From: Candidatus Methanoplasma sp.
Lineage (GTDB): Archaea; Thermoplasmatota; Thermoplasmata; Methanomassiliicoccales; Methanomethylophilaceae
Length of the DNA: 5,786 nt
Assembly (NCBI GenBank): GCA_031256615.1
Contig: JAIRQG010000038.1
Coordinates: forward strand, 1-5,786
Direction: 5' to 3'
Under the pieces are notes generated by a model, which searched no databases, was not told the DNA's origin, and was given only the letters and a program-made list of their open reading frames with translations. Position numbers and translations under genes: made by a program. How positions within the stretch are numbered: the first letter of the stretch is position 1; each line of letters starts with the position of its first letter. Below are positions 1 through 4,563 of this stretch, one piece after another.

Positions 1-1
1 G

Positions 2-37
2 ATGATCAAGGCAGTTAAATGGAAAGGACAGCAATAA
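2..37 (+). CDS. Possible 3' end of an unidentified upstream gene (partial)
   Basis: This frame reads a short lysine-rich tail (MIKAVKWKGQQ) and stops at TAA 35-37. The other two plus-strand frames stop earlier, at 18 and at 5, so if a plus-strand gene enters from the left this is the most likely frame. Only about eleven codons are visible and the product cannot be identified. The minus strand of 1-121 has no substantial open frame that would explain the segment better. The piece could equally be non-coding. Confidence 0.2.
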   Translation: MIKAVKWKGQQ

Positions 38-47
38 GCCTCATAGT

Positions 48-57
48 GCAATATTGC
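48..57. repeat. Perfect 10-bp palindrome GCAATATTGC
   Basis: GCAATATTGC reads the same on both strands. It sits about 35 bp upstream of the TATA-like element and 65 bp upstream of the methyltransferase start. With no loop it is not a hairpin terminator. A dimeric regulator site is possible, but a palindrome of this length also occurs by chance. Confidence 0.3.
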
Positions 58-91
58 CTGTAACAACCGTCTGCCGGCGGCTACTCCTTCA

Positions 92-99
92 ATTATATC
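92..99 (+). promoter_or_regulatory. TATA-box-like promoter element for the methyltransferase gene
   Basis: ATTATATC lies in an otherwise GC-rich stretch and resembles the archaeal TATA consensus (TTTAWATA). Its centre is about 26-27 bp before the GTG at 122, the usual TATA-to-transcription-start distance in archaea. Transcription would therefore begin at or next to the start codon, giving a leaderless mRNA. The absence of a Shine-Dalgarno site before the GTG fits this. The core TTATATC also appears in the hypB promoter at similar spacing. Confidence 0.55.
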
Positions 100-121
100 T
101 GCGCATTTCTATCCCCTCCTC

Positions 122-688
122 GTGAGATACTCTCCCGAACTCATCGTTGAAAAGGATGAAAATGTCTATCCTCCTTCAGACGACAGCATTCTTCTGATAG
201 GATCGTTCGATGTCCGTGCTGGCGAGAAGATATTGGAGATCGGGTGCGGTTCCGGGATCGTCTCGATGCATTGCGCGCTTAACGGCGGGATCGTTGTATG
301 CGGAGACATCAACAAGAAAGCTGTTGACCTGACAAAAAAGAACATGGCCCTGAACTCATTGGACGCAGATGTCGTTGTAACGGACCTTTACTCAGACATT
401 CATGGAAAATTCGACACGATAATCTTCAATCTTCCGTATCTCCCGGTCAAAGAAGAAGGAGATCTGGCACTTGCGTGGTCCGGTGGGGATGACGGCCTCG
501 GGCCTCTTCCCGGTCTTATCTCCGGCGCACATGATCATCTTCTGCCCGGCGGCAGGCTGATCGTGGTGGTGTCATCTTTGATGGACAAGGATGCCCTGCG
601 GTCTGTTTTGGATGGGCTTGCGGTAAAGGTCCTGTCCGAGCTCCCTCTGTTCTTTGAGAGGCTCAGCGTACTTGAGATCAGCCTATGA
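122..688 (+). CDS. HemK/PrmC-related N5-glutamine methyltransferase (archaeal HemK2/Mtq2-like)
   Basis: This 188-residue class I SAM-dependent methyltransferase has the compact form of archaeal HemK-related proteins, lacking the N-terminal helical domain of bacterial PrmC. The family signature VYPPSDDSILL (about 15-25) comes first. SAM-binding motif I follows (ILEIGCGSG, 37-45), then an acidic residue after strand 2 (GD, 61-62). The glutamine-binding motif appears as NLPY (103-106), and WSGGDDG (119-125) is typical of archaeal members. By family, it probably methylates the GGQ glutamine of release factor aRF1, acting in the cytoplasm with the Trm112-like partner usual for Mtq2. The start is GTG; the frame is open upstream to a TAG at 44-46 but has no other ATG, GTG or TTG. 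The second residue of the canonical NPPY motif is Leu here. The 3' end overlaps gatE by 11 bp on the opposite strand. The family is secure; the exact substrate is inferred. Confidence 0.88.
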   Translation: MRYSPELIVEKDENVYPPSDDSILLIGSFDVRAGEKILEIGCGSGIVSMHCALNGGIVVCGDINKKAVDLTKKNMALNSLDADVVVTDLYSDIHGKFDTIIFNLPYLPVKEEGDLALAWSGGDDGLGPLPGLISGAHDHLLPGGRLIVVVSSLMDKDALRSVLDGLAVKVLSELPLFFERLSVLEISL

Positions 689-2540
689 GTTTCTTTATCT
701 CTTTTGCAAGGAGATCGTTCGCCTGTTTTCCGTCGATCTTTCCCCTCAGCGCGCTCATAACCGGCCCCATGAGGGGGCCTATGGCATCCAGTCCTTTGGA
801 CCTTACGAACTCCTCGCGCTCCTTTACCAGTGCGGCAATGATCTCCGATGCCTCGTCGGTGCCTACTGCGCCGAGTCCCAGTTTAGCGATCGCGCCTTCC
901 GCATCGGCGCCTGCTGCCATCTCTTTCAGCAACGACGGCAGCGCTTCCTTTGAGAACCTGTTCTCTTTCAAAAGAGCGAATAGTTCTATTATTTTATCTT
1001 CATGGATCGAATCCGTATCGAGCCCTTCGTGCTCCAGCTCCGTATATGTGTTCGTGAGAGCCGTCGCCGCCGCAGCCGTCATTCCTGTTCCTTCGGATAT
1101 CCTGACGAACAGTTCGTCGCGGCTCTGCCTTACCAACTGATTCGCCTGCTGCGCGTTTATGCCGTATGTTGATACAAGTCTCTTCTCGATCTGCTCCGGG
1201 AACTCCGGCATGTTGTCTCTGATGCAGTTCAATCTTTCCTCGGTCATCAGCATCGGCGGCACATCCGTCTCCGGGTACATCCTTGCCGCTCCGGGGAGTG
1301 GCCTCGAATATCTCGTGGTTCCGTCAGGCAGCGGGTCTCTGGTCTCCTCAGGAACGCCTTCGATGGCGGCGTTCGCCCTTTCCACTGCTATCTTCAATGC
1401 GTCTATCGCTTTCTTCTCTTTCGCGGCGCATATCACGAACGCATCTTCCGCTGACAGTTTCAGATATGTTTTGAGAGAATCGACGAACTCCTTTTCTATT
1501 CCGTAATTAGGAAGCTCATCTGAATGGAATATCCCTTTTACCCCTCTGGTCCTGGCATATTGTGCCATTTCCGATCCCAGTCTTAACTTCCCTTCATCGC
1601 CGTTCAATACCCCGGAAAAGCCTGGAAGCTTCACGGCGATCACTTTCCCTTTGTCTTCAAGCGCCCCTTTGATGACCTTTGATCCGCTCTTAGAGTACAT
1701 CTCGGTCACATCGGCCGGCAGGAATTCTATCGGTTTTGCACCTCTGCCGTTCAGGATATCTTTTACCCTGATGAGCATCTTCTGCCTTTCCATCTCATTC
1801 CTTACATAATCCGGAAGCAGTCTGAGCTCCTGAGCTCCTTTGATCTCGACCCTTGCCCCTCTCGGGATCGATATGTTGACGTCTTCTCTGATGGTGCCTA
1901 TGCCTCGTTTTACTTTTTTCGTCGCTCTCAGGATCGCTCCGAGCCTGAGCGCCACTTCCATGACCTCTTCCGGGGTCTCCATGTCAGGCGCCGTCGCCAC
2001 CTCGATAAGCGGGATCCCGAGTCTGTCTAAACGGTACAGCACCTCGTCCCCGGTGGACTCGATCTTCCTTGCGGAGTCCTCTTCCAAACAGACCGACGAT
2101 ATGCCTATCCTCTTACCTCTGACCTCTATCGATCCGTCGATGGATATCAAGGCGGTTCTTTGATAGCCGGTGGTATTCGAACCGTCGATGGCTATCTTCC
2201 GCATGAAATGTATCTCGTCTATCATCTGAGCGTTGAGCATCATCGAAAATGTCAGAGCAGTATCCATTGCGTCCTCGTTCACAGAGTGCGGAGGTTCTTC
2301 GTCCAGGTCCGCAAGGCATGTGCTGCCTTCGCAGCACTGGTATCTGAACCCGACACCTTTCTGGAACTGCGCCAGTGCCGCTCTGTCCACTATTCCGGCC
2401 TCGCCGGCGGTAGGCCTCAGCCTGCGGTAGTATGCCCCGCATCCAAAGTCCTTGAGGCTGCTCTCGCAGTCGCAGAACAGTTTCTTCGTGTCAAGCTGCT
2501 GGTGGATCTCGATGCCGCAGGTCAGTTCTCTCTCAGCCAT
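678..2540 (-). CDS. gatE: Glutamyl-tRNA(Gln) amidotransferase subunit E
   Basis: GatE (620 aa, about the usual length) is the tRNA-binding and kinase/transamidase subunit of archaeal GatDE. It phosphorylates Glu on misacylated Glu-tRNA(Gln) and amidates it with ammonia channelled from GatD, replacing the GlnRS that most archaea lack. The GatB/GatE cradle domain covers about 1-270: CGIEIHQQLDTKKLFCDC near the N-terminus, a Cys-containing stretch leading to LADLDEEPPH (77-85), IDGSNTTGYQRT (118-129), then EIKGAQELRLLPDYV (232-246). The GatE-specific AspRS-like insertion lies at about 275-400. The domain resumes with RMYPETDVPP (420-429), and a helical YqeY-like tail (about 475-620) ends with GPLMGPVMSALRGKIDGK (588-605). 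ATG 2540 overlaps the gatD stop by 8 bp (ATGGCTGA) and has a strong Shine-Dalgarno site, so the two subunits are probably translationally coupled. All expected domains are present and no disruption is seen. Confidence 0.97.
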   Translation of the reverse strand: MAERELTCGIEIHQQLDTKKLFCDCESSLKDFGCGAYYRRLRPTAGEAGIVDRAALAQFQKGVGFRYQCCEGSTCLADLDEEPPHSVNEDAMDTALTFSMMLNAQMIDEIHFMRKIAIDGSNTTGYQRTALISIDGSIEVRGKRIGISSVCLEEDSARKIESTGDEVLYRLDRLGIPLIEVATAPDMETPEEVMEVALRLGAILRATKKVKRGIGTIREDVNISIPRGARVEIKGAQELRLLPDYVRNEMERQKMLIRVKDILNGRGAKPIEFLPADVTEMYSKSGSKVIKGALEDKGKVIAVKLPGFSGVLNGDEGKLRLGSEMAQYARTRGVKGIFHSDELPNYGIEKEFVDSLKTYLKLSAEDAFVICAAKEKKAIDALKIAVERANAAIEGVPEETRDPLPDGTTRYSRPLPGAARMYPETDVPPMLMTEERLNCIRDNMPEFPEQIEKRLVSTYGINAQQANQLVRQSRDELFVRISEGTGMTAAAATALTNTYTELEHEGLDTDSIHEDKIIELFALLKENRFSKEALPSLLKEMAAGADAEGAIAKLGLGAVGTDEASEIIAALVKEREEFVRSKGLDAIGPLMGPVMSALRGKIDGKQANDLLAKEIKKLIG

Positions 2541-3831
2541 CTACAGCCCTCCTGTCGCTCATCTCTTCCGCTAATGGGGTCATCATCAGCTTTTTCGCCC
2601 CTTCCGCATCCTCGGAGTTGGCCAGCGCCCACATGAGTTTTACATAAGCTGTTTCAGGGAGCATGTCAAGGACCGTTATCGCGCCTGCCGAAAGCATGTC
2701 CCTTCCTGTATCATAAACGTTCAGGTTGGTCCGTCCGCTCAGGCATTGGGAGGTTATCACTACCACCGATCCGTTGTCGCAGGCCTTTTTTACCAGAGGG
2801 ATCATTCTCTCGCTCACATGGCCGAGACCTGTCCCGGATATCACTATCCCTTTGCTCTTCATCATCATCCCTTCAAAGAGCAACGGGTCCATGCCCGGAT
2901 AGTATTGGAGAAGTATCACAGACCTTTCCATCTTTGTTCTTGCGGCCGCTTTCTCTGAGGTGATAGACCTTACTTCCTTTGCGAATCTTATCTCGCCTTT
3001 CTCGTTCAAAACCGCAACCGGCACGGTGTTTATGCTCTTGAACGCGTCGCGCCTCGATGTGTGCATCTTCCTTACCCTGGTTCCGGTGTGCACAGCGAAC
3101 GAGTCGTCTCCCAATGTGTCGTGCATGACAACGAACACCCCTGCGGCCCCTCCTCTAACGCAGAACCTCAGGGCCGCAGTGATGTTCGTGGGGGCGTCCG
3201 ACGACGGCCTGTCCGGAGAACGCTGCGCACCGACCAGCACCACAGGTTTTGGTACATTTCCAAGCATGAAGGATAACGCTGCTGCGGTGTATCCCATTGT
3301 ATCGGTGCCGTGGAGTATCATCACGGCATCTGCGCCGTTGTTTATCTCGCCGGCGACGGCTTCCGCAAGCTCCTGCCAGTGCTCCACATTCATGTTCTCC
3401 GAGAATATCGATAACAGGGCCTTTGCGGATATGTTCGCGATCTCCCTCGTTTCTGGGACGGTATCGGCAAGCTCGGACGCAGACAGTGCGGGGCGGACGG
3501 CTCCAGTCCTGTAGTCAGCGTTGGAGGAGATCGTCCCGCCTGTGCCTATCAAAACCACATTCGGAAGCCCTTCCTTCCTCTCAACCGTGTTCTCTTTCTT
3601 TAATGAAGGCACCGGCTGCTCCAGCACCTTTATTTCAGAATCCTCGTACACTCTGATGCCGACATTGTAACCGCCGCTGAGTTTGAGGACCACTATATCC
3701 CCGTCGCTGAAATCGTGATGCGGCATAAGCCTGCCCTTATATGTTTTGCCTTTGGAAATCACAGAAAGTATGGAACCTTCTTTTGCTCCGATACCCTCCA
3801 GCAACCGTGATAAAGAAACCGAATAACTCAT
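2533..3831 (-). CDS. gatD: Glutamyl-tRNA(Gln) amidotransferase subunit D (asparaginase-like glutaminase)
   Basis: GatD (432 aa, normal family length) hydrolyses glutamine to release ammonia, which the GatDE complex passes to GatE for conversion of Glu-tRNA(Gln). A small beta-barrel N-terminal domain (about 1-75, with FSDGDIVVLKLSGGYNVGI) precedes a linker and a type I L-asparaginase fold (about 90-420). Catalytic residues are intact: Thr100 in GTGGTISS, Thr176 and Asp177 in HGTDTMGYTAA, and Lys255 in GTRVRKMHTSRRDAFKS. Further conserved blocks are GAQRSPDRPSSDAP (201-214) and SGTGLGHV (332-339). The N-terminal domain and the following gatE distinguish it from free asparaginase. It is the first gene of the gatD-gatE operon, and its stop overlaps the gatE start. 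There is no Shine-Dalgarno site before the ATG (the minus strand reads AACTGAGCAA), and a TATA element about 34 bp upstream implies a very short leader. Confidence 0.97.
   Translation of the reverse strand: MSYSVSLSRLLEGIGAKEGSILSVISKGKTYKGRLMPHHDFSDGDIVVLKLSGGYNVGIRVYEDSEIKVLEQPVPSLKKENTVERKEGLPNVVLIGTGGTISSNADYRTGAVRPALSASELADTVPETREIANISAKALLSIFSENMNVEHWQELAEAVAGEINNGADAVMILHGTDTMGYTAAALSFMLGNVPKPVVLVGAQRSPDRPSSDAPTNITAALRFCVRGGAAGVFVVMHDTLGDDSFAVHTGTRVRKMHTSRRDAFKSINTVPVAVLNEKGEIRFAKEVRSITSEKAAARTKMERSVILLQYYPGMDPLLFEGMMMKSKGIVISGTGLGHVSERMIPLVKKACDNGSVVVITSQCLSGRTNLNVYDTGRDMLSAGAITVLDMLPETAYVKLMWALANSEDAEGAKKLMMTPLAEEMSDRRAVDG
2547..2553 (-). promoter_or_regulatory. Shine-Dalgarno site of gatE
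   Basis: The minus strand reads AGGAGGG, ending 6 nt before the gatE ATG at 2540. It lies inside the last codons of gatD. This near-perfect match to the anti-Shine-Dalgarno sequence fixes the gatE start, and it contrasts with gatD, which has no such site. Confidence 0.85.
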
Positions 3832-3861
3832 TTGCTCAGTTTTTGTGTATCGCTATCAAAC

Positions 3862-3869
3862 GTATAAGG
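3862..3869 (-). promoter_or_regulatory. TATA-box-like promoter element for the gatD-gatE operon
   Basis: On the minus strand this reads CCTTATAC, a partial match to the archaeal TATA consensus. Its centre is about 34 bp upstream of the gatD ATG at 3831. A transcription start about 26 bp downstream of the TATA would fall near 3839-3841, leaving a 5' leader of roughly 8-10 nt, too short for a normal Shine-Dalgarno arrangement. Confidence 0.45.
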
Positions 3870-3875
3870 ATAGTG

Positions 3876-3883
3876 TTTATATC
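3876..3883 (+). promoter_or_regulatory. TATA-box promoter element for hypB-purD
   Basis: TTTATATC matches the archaeal TATA consensus at most positions. Its centre is about 24-25 bp before the hypB ATG at 3904, so transcription is expected to begin at or very near the ATG. The sequence before the ATG is pyrimidine-rich (CATCCCACCCTC) with no Shine-Dalgarno site, which supports a leaderless mRNA. The element is only about 14 bp from the oppositely directed gatD TATA. Confidence 0.6.
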
Positions 3884-3903
3884 ATAGAACACATCCCACC
3901 CTC

Positions 3904-4554
3904 ATGCACATCGTCCAAGTGGGGATGGAGTATGATGTTCTGAAAGAGAACAACAAGATAGCGAATTCCAACTATCGTTTGCTGAAAGAGAACGGCATCA
4001 AAACGATAGAATTCATGGGTTCCATCGGATCCGGAAAGACCACGCTGATAATAAAATTGGCCGAAAAAATGAGAAAGAAAGGCCTTTCAGTGTGCGCTGT
4101 AGCGGGAGACGTTACCGGCGACGATGATCAGAGAAGGATGAAGGAGTCCGGTCTGGAAGCGGTTAACTGCAACACCGGCCACGAATGCCATCTCGATGCC
4201 AACCTTGTAAGGAAAAGTCTCAACAGCATAGACTTGAGCAAGTACGACGTGATCTTCATAGAGAATGTCGGCAACCTTGTATGCCCTGCTGATTTTCCGC
4301 TCGGGGCTGATTACAGGGTGGTGGTGATATCGACGACGGAGGGCGATGATATGGTGAGAAAACACCATGACATCTTCCTGCATTCCGATGTCGCTATATT
4401 GAACAAAGTAGATATTGCAGACGCCGTCGGAGTGGACCCTGCTGTTATCACAGAAGATTACAGGAGACTCACCGGAGGATTGAAGACGATGTACATCTGT
4501 AGCGCAAGAGCTGAGGAAGGCATAGACGAAATCATGTCTGTGTTGAGATTGTAA
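3904..4554 (+). CDS. hypB: Hydrogenase nickel incorporation GTPase HypB
   Basis: HypB (216 aa) is a SIMIBI-class GTPase that works with HypA to insert nickel into NiFe hydrogenase precursors in the cytoplasm. Visible motifs are the P-loop GSIGSGKT (39-46), AGDVTGDDD (67-75), the ECHLDA block (94-99), IENVGNLVCPADF (119-131), ISTTEGDD (142-149) and the guanine-specificity motif NKVD (167-170). Cys95, His96 and Cys127 are the metal-binding residues at the dimer interface in archaeal HypB. The bacterial His-rich region and CCxGC motif are absent, as is normal in archaea. ATG 3904 is preferred over the in-frame ATG at 3925 because the N-terminus MHIVQVG resembles archaeal homologues and the TATA spacing fits. 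No hypA is adjacent. purD follows after 9 bp, so the two are probably co-transcribed. Confidence 0.95.
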   Translation: MHIVQVGMEYDVLKENNKIANSNYRLLKENGIKTIEFMGSIGSGKTTLIIKLAEKMRKKGLSVCAVAGDVTGDDDQRRMKESGLEAVNCNTGHECHLDANLVRKSLNSIDLSKYDVIFIENVGNLVCPADFPLGADYRVVVISTTEGDDMVRKHHDIFLHSDVAILNKVDIADAVGVDPAVITEDYRRLTGGLKTMYICSARAEEGIDEIMSVLRL

Positions 4555-4559
4555 GGTGA
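4553..4559 (+). promoter_or_regulatory. Shine-Dalgarno site of purD
   Basis: AAGGTGA overlaps the hypB stop codon and ends 4 nt before the purD ATG at 4564. The complementarity to the 16S 3' end is good, with slightly short spacing. It supports translation of purD as the second gene of a hypB-purD mRNA. Confidence 0.7.
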
Positions 4560-4563
4560 GTTC

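Larger units (their letters stand above)
3853..3892. repeat. Two abutting 5-bp inverted repeats, each framing a TATA element
   Basis: CTATC (3853-3857) pairs with GATAG (3869-3873) around the gatD TATA element. GTGTT (3873-3877) pairs with AACAC (3888-3892) around the hypB TATA element, and the two repeats share base 3873. Either could be an operator whose occupation blocks TBP. Arms of 5 bp are short enough to arise by chance in A/T-rich DNA, so this is only a candidate. Confidence 0.25.

Noticed and set aside
61..120. Resemblance to the 3' end of 16S rRNA (TAACAA followed later by CCTCCT)
   Set aside because: The spacing and the intervening sequence do not match 16S rRNA. Only the short terminal word is similar, so this is not an rRNA fragment.
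763..779. A 6-bp GC stem (GGCCCC/GGGGCC, 5-nt loop) near the end of gatE
   Set aside because: It encodes part of the conserved GPLMGPVM segment of the GatE tail, so the protein sequence explains it. No T-tract follows on either strand to make it a terminator.
1823..1838. Tandem 8-bp direct repeat TGAGCTCC x2
   Set aside because: It falls in the conserved EIKGAQELRLLPDYV block of gatE with no insertion apparent, so it is a codon coincidence rather than a repeat expansion.
685..3656. Many plus-strand open frames opposite gatE and gatD (for example 685-1140, 2160-2636, 2960-3514)
   Set aside because: They lie opposite two intact, highly conserved genes. Their translations are low-complexity Ser/Ala/Arg-rich sequences without recognisable motifs.
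2533..3831. gatD as a plain L-asparaginase
   Set aside because: The extra N-terminal beta-barrel domain, the GatD-type RVRKMHTSRRDAF block and the overlapping gatE all point to GatD.
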